Of a stretch of 40,424 nucleotides of DNA, positions 8,750 through 17,452 are shown in pieces. How positions within the stretch are numbered: the first letter of the stretch is position 1; every line of letters begins with the position of its first letter. The notes below the pieces were generated by a model. That model searched no databases. It was not told the origin of the DNA and worked only from the letters and a program-made list of their open reading frames with translations. A program made the position numbers and the translations under genes. The stretch is from Cyclobacteriaceae bacterium (GTDB lineage Bacteria; Bacteroidota; Bacteroidia; Cytophagales; Cyclobacteriaceae). The DNA lies in contig CANGYY010000023.1 in assembly GCA_947458585.1 (NCBI GenBank), positions 1 to 40,424 on the forward strand, read 5' to 3'.

Positions 8750-10045
8750 ATGGCTCATCACGGCGAACATCACTATAATTTGGATCAGCGATTTGATTTC
8801 ACTGCATCCATCAAAAAATCAATATTGACCGTTTTGGTCATTGGTGCAGTACTTTTAGGAATTGGCATTGTAATGGCTATGACCGGTGGTCACCACGAAG
8901 AGGGTGCTGCGGCTGGAGGACATGCTTTCCACTGGTACGAGCGTTTGTATGCGAGTTTATGGGTCAATAATGTATTCTTTACGGGTATTTCAATTATTGG
9001 CGTTTTCTTCTTTGCTATTCAATTTGCAGCGCAAGCAGGTTGGTCTGCTCCAATTTTGCGTGTCATGCTTTCCTTAGGCAACTGGTTGCCAATCGCAGGG
9101 GTATTGATGCTTGCTACCTTCTTTGTAGCCAACCACGATTTATTCCACTGGACACATTCCTATTTGTTTGACAAAAACGATCCGCAATACGATAAAATCA
9201 TAGATGGAAAAGGAGCATTCTTCTTCTGGCCTATGGAAAAGGGAACTTTCCCAGTATTCTACATTGCTAGAATGGTGATTTTCTTTGGTTTCTGGGTATT
9301 CTTCTTCACAAAGTTCAAGCAGATTTCTGCTCAAGAAGATCAATTGGGCGGTTCCACTCACTGGTACAAAATGAGAAGTTGGTCAGCTTTCTTCCTCGTG
9401 TTTTTTGCTGTTTCTTCTTCGATGTCTGCTTGGGACTGGGTGATGTCGATTGACACGCACTGGTTCTCTACCTTGTTTGGCTGGTATGTATTTGCTTCTT
9501 GGTTTGTATCAGGTCTTTCTGCGATTACCTTGATTGTGCTCTTCTTGAAAGGCAAGGGATACTTGGAGATGGTCAATGAAAACCACGTGCATGACTTGGG
9601 TAAGTTCGTATTTGGTTTCTCAATTTTCTGGACCTACCTCTGGTTCTCCCAGTTTCTTTTGATTTACTATGCCAACATTCCTGAAGAGACAGTTTACTTC
9701 GTTGAGCGTTTGGAGAGTGATATTTATGGTCCTTTTGTTTTTGTGAATTTAGGGTTGAACTTCTTCCTTCCGTTTCTGGTTTTGATGACTAGAGATGCCA
9801 AAAGACATGGTGTTTTCTTGAAATTGGTTTGTACCATCTTGATCGTTGGTCACTGGATTGACTTTACCTTAATGGTTCAACCAGGAACACTTGGTCACAA
9901 CGGTGGCATTGGTTTGTTGGAAGTTGGTATGTTCTTGGTCTATGGGTCTGCCGCTACTTTTGTGGTGCTGAATGCTCTAGCAAAGAGAAACCTGATTGCA
10001 AAAAATCACCCGATGCTTCAGGAGAGTTACAATCATCACATTTAA
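8750..10045 (+). CDS. actF: Alternative complex III subunit ActF, membrane protein
   Basis: 431 aa. A short hydrophilic N-terminus is followed by about ten hydrophobic helices, distantly related to ActC/NrfD and typical of the quinol:cytochrome c oxidoreductase ActF family. Visible features include an HWYERLYASLW loop, SSMSAWDWVMSIDTHWFST and VGHWIDFTLMVQPG. It completes the canonical act gene order. The next gene, coxB, starts 26 bases later, in line with the known physical association of alternative complex III with an aa3 oxidase. Confidence 0.92.
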   Translation: MAHHGEHHYNLDQRFDFTASIKKSILTVLVIGAVLLGIGIVMAMTGGHHEEGAAAGGHAFHWYERLYASLWVNNVFFTGISIIGVFFFAIQFAAQAGWSAPILRVMLSLGNWLPIAGVLMLATFFVANHDLFHWTHSYLFDKNDPQYDKIIDGKGAFFFWPMEKGTFPVFYIARMVIFFGFWVFFFTKFKQISAQEDQLGGSTHWYKMRSWSAFFLVFFAVSSSMSAWDWVMSIDTHWFSTLFGWYVFASWFVSGLSAITLIVLFLKGKGYLEMVNENHVHDLGKFVFGFSIFWTYLWFSQFLLIYYANIPEETVYFVERLESDIYGPFVFVNLGLNFFLPFLVLMTRDAKRHGVFLKLVCTILIVGHWIDFTLMVQPGTLGHNGGIGLLEVGMFLVYGSAATFVVLNALAKRNLIAKNHPMLQESYNHHI

Positions 10046-10071
10046 TTAGTTAGCTGAAAAAAAATTAAGAT

Positions 10072-11091
10072 ATGTACACATTTCTAATTGCAGTTGGAGC
10101 TCTTTTGTTGCTATCCTTAGTTTGGATGGTATACAGAATTCAGACGTTGGTGTCAGTGGTTAAAGGATCCGATCGAAAGATCGCATCTGGAAGCAACAAA
10201 GTGAATGCAATCTTATTTCTAGTGTTCCTGTTTGGATCTGGTGCTTTGATGTTCTGGTATTCGATTAAGGAATTTGATAATTACCAAATGCCAGTAGCTT
10301 CTGAGCATGGCGTCATCACTGACGAATTGTTTTGGATCACGATGGCAGTAACGGGAATTGTGTTTTTGATTACACACGTTCTTCTGTTTATTTTTCCTTA
10401 CAAGTACCAGTACAAAGAAGGTCGAAAGGCTGCCTTTTATCCGGATAACCACAAACTTGAATTGATTTGGACTGCTGTACCAGGTGTGGTGATGGCAGGT
10501 CTTGTGATTTCAGGTTGGATGGCTTGGTCTGATATTACTGCTCCTGCTCCAGAAAAGGCGCATGTGGTGGAAATCATGGGTTACCAGTTTGCATGGGATG
10601 TGCGTTACCCGGGCAAAGACAATGTTTTGGGTGATTACGATTACCGTTTGATCAATGCCTCTAATTCTCATGGAATTGACTTCACCGATAAAAATTCGAT
10701 TGATGATTTTCCATCGCCAAGAGTGGTAATTCCTAAAGGAGAGCCGGTACTTTTCAAAATCAGAGCTCGTGATGTATTACACTCTGTGTTTGCACCTCAC
10801 ATGCGTTTGAAAATGGATGCTGTACCTGGCATGCCTACTCGATTCTGGTTTGTACCTACAAAGACTACCGCTGAAATGCGTGCTGAGTTGAAAAATCCGG
10901 AATTTGAATACGAAATTGCTTGTACTGAAATCTGTGGACGCGGTCACTTCTCCATGAAGAAAATTATTGAGGTAGTAGAACCAGCTGAATACCAAAAGTG
11001 GTTGTCGGAACAAAAATCGTTCCTTCAGCAAAACCCTTCTTTAGCTGAAGGGTTAAAGACTGAGAAAAAAGAAATTGCAGGGATTAATTAA
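10072..11091 (+). CDS. coxB: Cytochrome c oxidase subunit II
   Basis: 339 aa. The C-terminal cupredoxin domain has the full CuA ligand set: His in RDVLHSVF (about 237), then C-x3-C-x3-H-x2-M in CTEICGRGHFSM (Cys 284, Cys 288, His 292, Met 295). CuA is the electron entry site of the oxidase. There is no C-terminal cytochrome c domain, so this is not a caa3-type subunit II. Four hydrophobic segments precede the cupredoxin domain (about 2-28, 46-66, 87-112, 132-153), two more than the usual two-helix hairpin. The extra N-terminal pair may contact the act complex (inference). Confidence 0.94.
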   Translation: MYTFLIAVGALLLLSLVWMVYRIQTLVSVVKGSDRKIASGSNKVNAILFLVFLFGSGALMFWYSIKEFDNYQMPVASEHGVITDELFWITMAVTGIVFLITHVLLFIFPYKYQYKEGRKAAFYPDNHKLELIWTAVPGVVMAGLVISGWMAWSDITAPAPEKAHVVEIMGYQFAWDVRYPGKDNVLGDYDYRLINASNSHGIDFTDKNSIDDFPSPRVVIPKGEPVLFKIRARDVLHSVFAPHMRLKMDAVPGMPTRFWFVPTKTTAEMRAELKNPEFEYEIACTEICGRGHFSMKKIIEVVEPAEYQKWLSEQKSFLQQNPSLAEGLKTEKKEIAGIN

Positions 11092-11117
11092 GGGAGAGAA
11101 TTAAAATTAACTAAGTT

Positions 11118-13010
11118 ATGGCTACAGCGACAGTTGCACATCACGACACCGAAGTTCATGGGCACCAGGATCACCACGATCACGAGCACCATGATAATTT
11201 TATCACCAAATATCTTTTCACCACAGACCATAAAATGATTGCCAAGCAGTTCTTGGTAACTGGTATGTTCTGGGCTCTTATTGGTGGTTTACTTTCTACA
11301 TTGTTCCGTTTACAGCTTGGATTCCCAGACATGAATTTGGAAGTTCTTCGCCCTATTTTGGGAGGCTGGATAGACGAGGCAGGCAAATTGGATCCTACCT
11401 TCTACCTTGCTTTGGTTACGATGCACGGTACCATCATGGTGTTCTTTGTATTGACAGCCGGCTTGAGCGGTACCTTTTCCAACTTCTTGATTCCGCTTCA
11501 AATTGGTGCTAGAGACATGGCCTCTGGTTTCATGAACATGCTTTCCTACTGGTTCTTCTTTGTATCAGGTGTGATCATGTTTATTTCTCTTTTCCTTAAA
11601 ACTGGCCCTGCTGGCGGGGGATGGGTGGTCTATCCACCTTTGTCAGCCTTGGAGCAAGCTATTCCAGGTTCAGGTATGGGAATGACCCTATGGTTGATTT
11701 CCATGGTGTTCTTCATTGCTTCTTCCTTGTTGGGTGGTATCAACTACGTGACTACGGTAATTAACTTGCGGACCAAAGGAATGTCTTTCTCTAGACTTCC
11801 ATTGACCATCTGGGCATTTTTCTTGACTGCTGTCATTGGTATTTTGTCCTTCCCTGTGTTGTTTGCAGCAGCTTTATTGTTGGTGTTTGACAGAAGCTTC
11901 GGTACTTCTTTCTACCTAGCAGACATCTATGTAGCGGGTGAAGCACTTCCGAATACAGGCGGTAGCCCAGTATTGTACCAGCACTTGTTTTGGTTCTTGG
12001 GTCACCCAGAAGTATACATTGTATTGTTGCCTGCATTGGGTATCACCTCTGAAGTAATTGCGACCAATTCACGTAAGCCTATTTTCGGATACAAGGCGAT
12101 GGTTATTTCCCTATTGGGAATTACTGTTCTTTCCTTTATCGTATGGGCTCACCACATGTTTGTGTCAGGGATGAATCCTTTCCTCGGATCGATCTTCATG
12201 TTCTTGACTTTGATCATTGCAGTGCCTTCTGCAGTAAAAGTTTTTAACTATTTGACCACGCTTTGGAGAGGTAATTTGATTTTCACTCCAGGTATGTTGT
12301 TCTCCATTGGATTGGTGTCTTTCTTTATCTCTGGTGGTTTGACAGGTATTTTCTTAGGTAACTCAGCTATTGATATTCAATTGCACGATACTTACTTCGT
12401 AGTAGCTCACTTCCACTTGGTGATGGGTTCTGCTTCCTTCTTCGGCATGATGGCTGGGGTGTACCACTGGTTCCCTAAGATGTTTGGTCGAATGATGGAT
12501 GCCAAATTGGGATACATTCACTTTTGGTTAACCTTCGTTGGAGTTTACATGGTGTTTTTCCCAATGCACTACATTGGTATTGCAGGTTTCCCAAGAAGAT
12601 ACTATTCCTGGACTAACTTTGAGTTTACCAACTTGTATACCGATTTGAACATGTTTGTGTCTGTGGCTGCCATCATCACTTTTGCTGCTCAGTTTATCTT
12701 CATTTTCAACTTCTTCTACAGCATGTATCGTGGTAGAAAGGCTTCCTTGAACCCTTGGAACTCTAATACTTTGGAATGGACTACTCCATTGCATCCTGGA
12801 CATGGTAACTGGCCTGGTGAAATTCCAACCGTATACCGTTGGCCTTATGACTACTCTAAGCCTGGAGCTGCTGAAGATTTCATCCCGCAGCATATTCCAT
12901 TGTCTCAAACACCAGAATCTAATTTACCTCATGAGCAAGAACTCGTTAAACTTGAGTTGGAGATCATGAAAGAGGAAGCCGATTTGGTAGCAAATGAGTC
13001 CAAGCACTAA
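11118..13010 (+). CDS. coxA: Cytochrome c oxidase subunit I (aa3-type, A1 family)
   Basis: 630 aa, about twelve helices. This is the catalytic subunit that reduces oxygen and pumps protons. Visible heme-copper residues: TMHGTIMVFF (heme a His), GHPEVY at about 295-300 (CuB His and cross-linked Tyr; the Glu marks the A1 type), AHHMFVSGM at about 344 (two CuB His) and HDTYFVVAHFHLVMG at about 423-437 (heme a3 and heme a His). The N-terminus before helix I is strikingly His-rich, with about ten His among residues 8-25. The stop codon overlaps the start of ctaA. Confidence 0.96.
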   Translation: MATATVAHHDTEVHGHQDHHDHEHHDNFITKYLFTTDHKMIAKQFLVTGMFWALIGGLLSTLFRLQLGFPDMNLEVLRPILGGWIDEAGKLDPTFYLALVTMHGTIMVFFVLTAGLSGTFSNFLIPLQIGARDMASGFMNMLSYWFFFVSGVIMFISLFLKTGPAGGGWVVYPPLSALEQAIPGSGMGMTLWLISMVFFIASSLLGGINYVTTVINLRTKGMSFSRLPLTIWAFFLTAVIGILSFPVLFAAALLLVFDRSFGTSFYLADIYVAGEALPNTGGSPVLYQHLFWFLGHPEVYIVLLPALGITSEVIATNSRKPIFGYKAMVISLLGITVLSFIVWAHHMFVSGMNPFLGSIFMFLTLIIAVPSAVKVFNYLTTLWRGNLIFTPGMLFSIGLVSFFISGGLTGIFLGNSAIDIQLHDTYFVVAHFHLVMGSASFFGMMAGVYHWFPKMFGRMMDAKLGYIHFWLTFVGVYMVFFPMHYIGIAGFPRRYYSWTNFEFTNLYTDLNMFVSVAAIITFAAQFIFIFNFFYSMYRGRKASLNPWNSNTLEWTTPLHPGHGNWPGEIPTVYRWPYDYSKPGAAEDFIPQHIPLSQTPESNLPHEQELVKLELEIMKEEADLVANESKH

Positions 13011-14073
13011 AAAATCGATAAACAGCTACCGCCGCCTTTCAGGCATCACCGTGGTAGCTGTTTATTTTCTTATTCTGGTAGGGGGAATTGTGCGTAGCAC
13101 GGGTTCCGGGATGGGTTGTCCAGATTGGCCAAAATGCTTTGGGTCAATCGTGCCTCCTACAAGCGTGGAGCAACTCCCTGCAAACTATCAGGAGATTTAC
13201 CTAGAAAAAAGGCTTGCCAAAAATGACCGCTTTGTAGCCACGCTTTCAAAGTTGGGATTTACTGAAACCGCCGAGCAGCTTGCCAACGACAAGTCCATTC
13301 AAGTTGAAGAAGAGTTTAATGCCACTAAAACTTGGATTGAATACATCAATCGACTGATTGGCGTGGTCATCGGCCTCCTTATCTTGGCTACTTTGATTAA
13401 GTCTTTGTCGCTTTGGTCACAGGACAAATGGATTCCTGGAACTGCCTTTCTTGCTCTTTTGCTCGTTTCATTTACGGGTTGGATTGGTTCTATTGTGGTT
13501 TCAACCAACCTTTTGGCTTGGATGATTACCTTCCACATGTTACTAGCTCTTGGATTGGTAGCGGTGTTGTTGTATAGCCATCGTAGAGCCACCCGATTAA
13601 TTGCTGAAAAAACTAGTACTCATTTCATGCCTAGAAAAATTCTTTGGTTGCTGCTTTGTATCAGTTTCTTGATGTTGATTCAGGTGGTGCTGGGCACCCA
13701 AGTTCGAGAGGGAATAGATCGTGTTTCCTTTGCGTTGGGCAACTTGCTTCGTGAAGAATGGGTAGGTAAAGTGGGGATGGTGTTTTTAATTCATCGTTCG
13801 TTTTCTTTGCTGCTTTTGGGAGTACATGTGCTCTACTTTATCTGGGCATTCAAGTTTTCAACTCGGAGTACCTCGTTTAACAATTGGAATCAAGCCCTTT
13901 TGGCATTGCTTGTGGTAGAAATTGCTTCAGGAGTTGGGATGGCTTATTTCGGGTTGCCTGCCTATTTGCAACCCATACATTTGCTTTTTGGCTCCCTTAT
14001 TTTGGGAGTACAATTTATTTTGATCCTTCAATTGAAGGATCAGACTTACTATAAATCGAATCTGCAGGTATGA
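12994..14073 (+). CDS. ctaA: Heme A synthase (CtaA/COX15)
   Basis: 359 aa. It oxidises the heme O methyl group to make heme A for CoxA. An eight-helix pattern is visible. The first loop has GSGMGCPDWPKCFG with the conserved Cys pair (Cys 42, Cys 48). EYINRLIGVVIG holds the conserved Glu-x2-Asn-Arg, and His residues occur in FHMLLALG and LIHRSFSLLLLGVH. The start ATG lies inside the end of coxA (17-base overlap). The first codons also encode a perfect 13-bp inverted repeat (13018-13065). The end overlaps ctaB by four bases. Confidence 0.93.
   Translation: MSPSTKKSINSYRRLSGITVVAVYFLILVGGIVRSTGSGMGCPDWPKCFGSIVPPTSVEQLPANYQEIYLEKRLAKNDRFVATLSKLGFTETAEQLANDKSIQVEEEFNATKTWIEYINRLIGVVIGLLILATLIKSLSLWSQDKWIPGTAFLALLLVSFTGWIGSIVVSTNLLAWMITFHMLLALGLVAVLLYSHRRATRLIAEKTSTHFMPRKILWLLLCISFLMLIQVVLGTQVREGIDRVSFALGNLLREEWVGKVGMVFLIHRSFSLLLLGVHVLYFIWAFKFSTRSTSFNNWNQALLALLVVEIASGVGMAYFGLPAYLQPIHLLFGSLILGVQFILILQLKDQTYYKSNLQV
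13018..13075 (+). promoter_or_regulatory. Attenuator-like hairpin inside the start of ctaA
   Basis: ATAAACAGCTACC (13018-13030) and its exact reverse complement (13053-13065) can form a 13-bp stem with a 22-base loop, followed by a T-rich stretch (TTTTCTTATT). It lies 8 bases after the coxA stop and within codons 9-24 of ctaA. It may end or protect most transcripts after coxA, lowering ctaA/ctaB output relative to the oxidase subunits (inference). Confidence 0.55.
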
Positions 14074-14975
14074 ATGCCGTTGGGATTACTTCGAACAATC
14101 TAGTTAGTCTACTGAAAAGTAGGCTAAGTGCCTATTCTGACTTGATTAAGTTTAGACTTTCCGCATTGGTTACTTTCTCTGCAGTCTTTGGCTATATCTT
14201 GGGTGACCGTGGAATAGACTTTGGTTGGTCAGGCTTTGTAGGCCTAGTCTTGGGAGGATTTTTTATTTCTGGAGCCTCTGGGGCTGCCAATGAAATTATG
14301 GAGCGTGATCTGGATAAGTTGATGAAGCGTACTCAGAATCGCCCACTTCCTTTGCAACTTATTTCTTTGCAAGAGGCCTATTGGTTTACGGGTATTGTAG
14401 CGCTAATGGGAGTTACTTTGCTTTGGATTTTTACCAATCCCTTGACTACTGGATTAGGAGTATTGAGCATGTTGCTTTATGTATTTGCTTACACACCGCT
14501 TAAGCGTGTGGGTCCAATTGCTGTTTTTGTAGGCGCTATTCCTGGTGCAATGCCTCCTCTATTGGGATGGACTGCTGCCACAGGAGAGATTACCCACCAG
14601 GCTCTAATCATTTTTGGTATTCAATTTATCTGGCAGTTTCCTCATTTCTGGGCGATTGCCTGGGTAAGTGATGAAGACTACAAGCGTGCCGGATTTAAGT
14701 TGCTTCCAAGTGGAGGAGGACAAGATTTGAATACGGCTATTCAAATCATGATTTATACGCTTTTTCTACTTCCATTAGGCCTTTTGCCAAGCTATTTTGG
14801 TTTGGTGGGATTGAATTCTGGAATTGTAGCCACGGTATGTGGCGTGTTGTTCTTGGCTCAGACCTTTTCATTGATGCGTGATTGTTCGCGAAAGTCGGCT
14901 TTGAAAATCATGTTTGGGTCCTTTATTTATTTGCCAGTAGTACAGATTGCGTATTTGTTAGACAAAATGCCTTAA
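14070..14975 (+). CDS. ctaB: Protoheme IX farnesyltransferase (heme O synthase)
   Basis: 301 aa, a UbiA-family prenyltransferase with about eight or nine helices. It attaches farnesyl to heme B. Two Asp-rich catalytic motifs are visible: NEIMERDLDKLMKRTQNRPL (about 76-95) and the second-loop DEDYKRAGFKLLP (about 203-215). The start overlaps the ctaA stop (ATGA), typical of translational coupling. The product of CtaB is the substrate of the upstream neighbour CtaA. Confidence 0.94.
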   Translation: MNAVGITSNNLVSLLKSRLSAYSDLIKFRLSALVTFSAVFGYILGDRGIDFGWSGFVGLVLGGFFISGASGAANEIMERDLDKLMKRTQNRPLPLQLISLQEAYWFTGIVALMGVTLLWIFTNPLTTGLGVLSMLLYVFAYTPLKRVGPIAVFVGAIPGAMPPLLGWTAATGEITHQALIIFGIQFIWQFPHFWAIAWVSDEDYKRAGFKLLPSGGGQDLNTAIQIMIYTLFLLPLGLLPSYFGLVGLNSGIVATVCGVLFLAQTFSLMRDCSRKSALKIMFGSFIYLPVVQIAYLLDKMP

Positions 14976-14978
14976 GTG

Positions 14979-15560
14979 ATGGAAAGTGAGTTGAAGTATA
15001 TCGATATCGTCGAGCAGCCAATTAGTATGCATCCAAAGAAGTTTGCACTTTGGTTGTTTTTAGTGACCGTGCTGATGATTTTTGCAGCATTGACTAGTGC
15101 CTACATTGTTCGTCAAGCAGAAGGGAATTGGTTGGAGTATGAATTGCCTGAAATTTTCTGGGTGACTTCTGGTATTGTGGTTCTAAGTTCCATAGCCATG
15201 CAGGTTGCTTACTTTGCGGCCAAGAAAGATAATTTTCTAGGTTTACGAATTGGAATGGTGGCTACAGTTTTGCTAGGAATAGGGTTTCTAGTAGGCCAAT
15301 GGTATAGTTGGGTGGCGTTGGTGGATAGAGAGGTGTTTTTTGTTGGAAATCCTGCTGGATCTTTTTTGTATGTTTTCACTGGATTACACGCGGTTCATTT
15401 GATCAGCGGTGTGATATTTCTGATTATTGTATTAATTTCGACCTTTAGAGATAAGGTGCACTCTCAAGCGCTAAATACCTTAGAAATGGCCACTACGTAT
15501 TGGCATTTTCTAGGTGGTTTGTGGCTGTATTTGTTTCTGTTTTTGCTTTTGAATCATTAA
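14979..15560 (+). CDS. Cytochrome c oxidase subunit III-like protein (first of two)
   Basis: 193 aa from ATG 14979; GTG at 14976 is in frame one codon earlier and cannot be excluded. Five hydrophobic helices with GLHAVHLISGVIFLI and TYWHFLGGLWLYLFLFLLL match the heme-copper oxidase subunit III family. This short version lacks the first two helices of seven-helix subunit III. It directly follows ctaB (3 bases) and comes just before a second subunit III gene. Tandem subunit III genes are common in Bacteroidota oxidase operons. Which one sits in the mature oxidase cannot be told from sequence. Confidence 0.85.
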   Translation: MESELKYIDIVEQPISMHPKKFALWLFLVTVLMIFAALTSAYIVRQAEGNWLEYELPEIFWVTSGIVVLSSIAMQVAYFAAKKDNFLGLRIGMVATVLLGIGFLVGQWYSWVALVDREVFFVGNPAGSFLYVFTGLHAVHLISGVIFLIIVLISTFRDKVHSQALNTLEMATTYWHFLGGLWLYLFLFLLLNH

Positions 15561-15588
15561 AATTAACCCAGTACCATAAATTTTACCT

Positions 15589-16365
15589 ATGTCTGCGCAT
15601 TCTACTGCTATCGAAGTAAGCACGAAAAGAGGCATTTGGGGAGGAGGAAATGAACCCCTAAAAGCCAGCTACGGAAAACTCATGATGTGGTTTTTCCTAC
15701 TCTCTGACATCTTCACTTTTGCTGCCTTTTTGATCACCTATTTGGCCATTCGTGTAAGTTATCCTGCCTATGCAGGTGCTGCAGAGACCTTTACAGGTTC
15801 CAATGAATATTGGCCAGTTCCTGAATTGGTTTTTGAGGCCTTACCATTCCTTCATGGTGTACATGCTCCTTTGATATTTGTAGGAATCATGACCTTCATT
15901 TTGATTGCCAGTTCAGTAACGATGGTATTGGCTGTAGAAGCGGGCCACAGAAATGACCGCAATGATGTTGTAAAATGGATGCTATGGACACTTCTAGGAG
16001 GCATTACCTTCTTGAGTTGCCAGGCTTGGGAGTGGTCTCACTTTATCCATGGAACAGACGGTGGGTCTTTACTAACTTATGTCAATGGTTTGGGACAGAA
16101 TGTAACTGAAACTGTTTTTGGTGCCAATTTGATGGTCAATGAATATGGACCTGCTGCGTTTGCTCAACTCTTTTTCTTCATCACAGGGTTCCACGGATTC
16201 CACGTGACCATTGGGGTATTCTTACTATTCCTTTGCTTCTACCAAGCAGCAGTAGGTGTTTATGACAAGCGAGGTCATTACGAAATGGTGGAGAAAATTG
16301 GTCTCTACTGGCACTTTGTAGATTTGGTTTGGGTATTCGTATTTACCTTATTTTATTTGATCTAA
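15589..16365 (+). CDS. coxC: Cytochrome c oxidase subunit III (second copy)
   Basis: 258 aa with about five to seven hydrophobic helices. Family signatures are WFFLLSDIFTFAAFLITYLA near the start, SCQAWEWSHFI in the middle, and FHGFHVTIGVFLLFLCFYQA and LYWHFVDLVWVFVFTLFYLI at the end. Subunit III stabilises the proton-pumping core. An insertion between the first helices (about 60-80) separates it from the shorter neighbour. The gap to the previous gene is 28 bases, to the next 19. Confidence 0.92.
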   Translation: MSAHSTAIEVSTKRGIWGGGNEPLKASYGKLMMWFFLLSDIFTFAAFLITYLAIRVSYPAYAGAAETFTGSNEYWPVPELVFEALPFLHGVHAPLIFVGIMTFILIASSVTMVLAVEAGHRNDRNDVVKWMLWTLLGGITFLSCQAWEWSHFIHGTDGGSLLTYVNGLGQNVTETVFGANLMVNEYGPAAFAQLFFFITGFHGFHVTIGVFLLFLCFYQAAVGVYDKRGHYEMVEKIGLYWHFVDLVWVFVFTLFYLI

Positions 16366-16384
16366 GCATTTCAATTCGCTCACT

Positions 16385-16714
16385 ATGGAAGTTCAAGACA
16401 CTAAATCTACGCTTGAGGTTGCACCTCGAAACGAAGAAAAAATCAAAAAAATCTGGAAGACTGCCTTTATTCTTCTTGCCATTACGGTAGCGGAATTTAT
16501 CATGGCATTTACCATGGACAGAGGAATTTTATTGTATTCCTTGTTCATTATTTTGACAATTTGGAAGGCTAAGTACATCATGATGGAATTCATGCACTTG
16601 GGTGATGAAGCCAAGCCGCTTTTCTACTCCATCATTGTTCCCTTGATCTTCTTGGTCTGGTTGGTCATCGCATTGATCAAGGAAGGTTCGGATATCTTCC
16701 TGATGCGTTGGTAA
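16385..16714 (+). CDS. coxD: Cytochrome c oxidase subunit IV (prokaryotic, CoxD/CyoD-like)
   Basis: 109 aa. A charged N-terminus (about 25 residues) is followed by three hydrophobic helices (about 26-45, 50-72, 78-100), with the conserved-looking KAKYIMMEFMHLG between helices two and three. Size and pattern match bacterial subunit IV (COX4_pro). It is the last structural oxidase gene and is followed by a terminator-like hairpin. Confidence 0.88.
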   Translation: MEVQDTKSTLEVAPRNEEKIKKIWKTAFILLAITVAEFIMAFTMDRGILLYSLFIILTIWKAKYIMMEFMHLGDEAKPLFYSIIVPLIFLVWLVIALIKEGSDIFLMRW

Positions 16715-16739
16715 AAAAATAAATGATCAAAAAAAAATA

Positions 16740-16771
16740 GGTTGAGGTGAATCACTTCAACCTTCTTTTTT
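16740..16771 (+). terminator. Terminator or attenuator between coxD and sco1
   Basis: The near-perfect stem GGTTGAGGT / ACTTCAACC (one G-T pair) is followed by TTCTTTTTT. The T-run ends only 3 bases before the sco1 ATG, so sco1 must be reached by readthrough of this hairpin, or from a promoter within coxD that I cannot see. Confidence 0.75.
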
Positions 16772-16774
16772 GTT

Positions 16775-17452
16775 ATGTCTAGTATGCGAAGTTTACGAAT
16801 TCTCCAGGGCTTTGTCCTTGTTTGTATTTTAATGATCCCAGTGTTGATCTTCTTGTTTTTGAAGGGCTTCGGGAAAAACGAGTACGACCTACCTATTTTC
16901 TTTCAAACAGGAGTGGATAATCCGTTTCAGGAATGTCCCCTTTCAGATAGTTCGCAGCATTACATCCCGGAATTTAGGTTTACCAACCAAGACGGGAAGT
17001 TGATCGGTAGGAAAGAGATGGAAGGCAAGATCACCATCGTGGATTTCTTTTTTACTTCCTGCCCGAGTATTTGTCCAGTGATGTCTAAGGAGATGGAACG
17101 GGTGAATGATCATTTTCGAGACGATATGAACGTTCAAATTCTTTCCATCAGCATCGATCCTACTTACGATACTCCTCAAATTTTGAAAGCCTATGCCGAA
17201 GAGCATCATGCGATACCAGGTAAATGGCATTTTCTATCAGGTTCAAAGGAAGAGACCTTCCAATTGGCCCGCTGTGGATTTGTACTTCCAGCGTTAGATG
17301 GGAATGGAGTGCCGGATGATTTTGTACATAGTGATAAGTTTATATTGATAGATGAGCAAGGACGTATCCGTGGCTATTACAGCGGGACTACTCGTGAGGA
17401 AGTTGATTTGTTGATCTTAGAAACCAAAATTTTACTTCATGGCAAAGAATAA
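16775..17452 (+). CDS. SCO1/SenC-family copper chaperone
   Basis: 225 aa. An N-terminal membrane anchor (about 6-31) is followed by a thioredoxin-fold SCO domain. The copper site is complete: CPSIC with Cys 96 and Cys 100, and His 185 in VHSDKFILID. SCO proteins deliver copper to, or reduce, the CuA site of subunit II, encoded here by coxB. A second in-frame ATG at 16784 is possible. The leader is almost nothing but a terminator-like hairpin. The end overlaps the next gene by 14 bases. Confidence 0.92.
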   Translation: MSSMRSLRILQGFVLVCILMIPVLIFLFLKGFGKNEYDLPIFFQTGVDNPFQECPLSDSSQHYIPEFRFTNQDGKLIGRKEMEGKITIVDFFFTSCPSICPVMSKEMERVNDHFRDDMNVQILSISIDPTYDTPQILKAYAEEHHAIPGKWHFLSGSKEETFQLARCGFVLPALDGNGVPDDFVHSDKFILIDEQGRIRGYYSGTTREEVDLLILETKILLHGKE

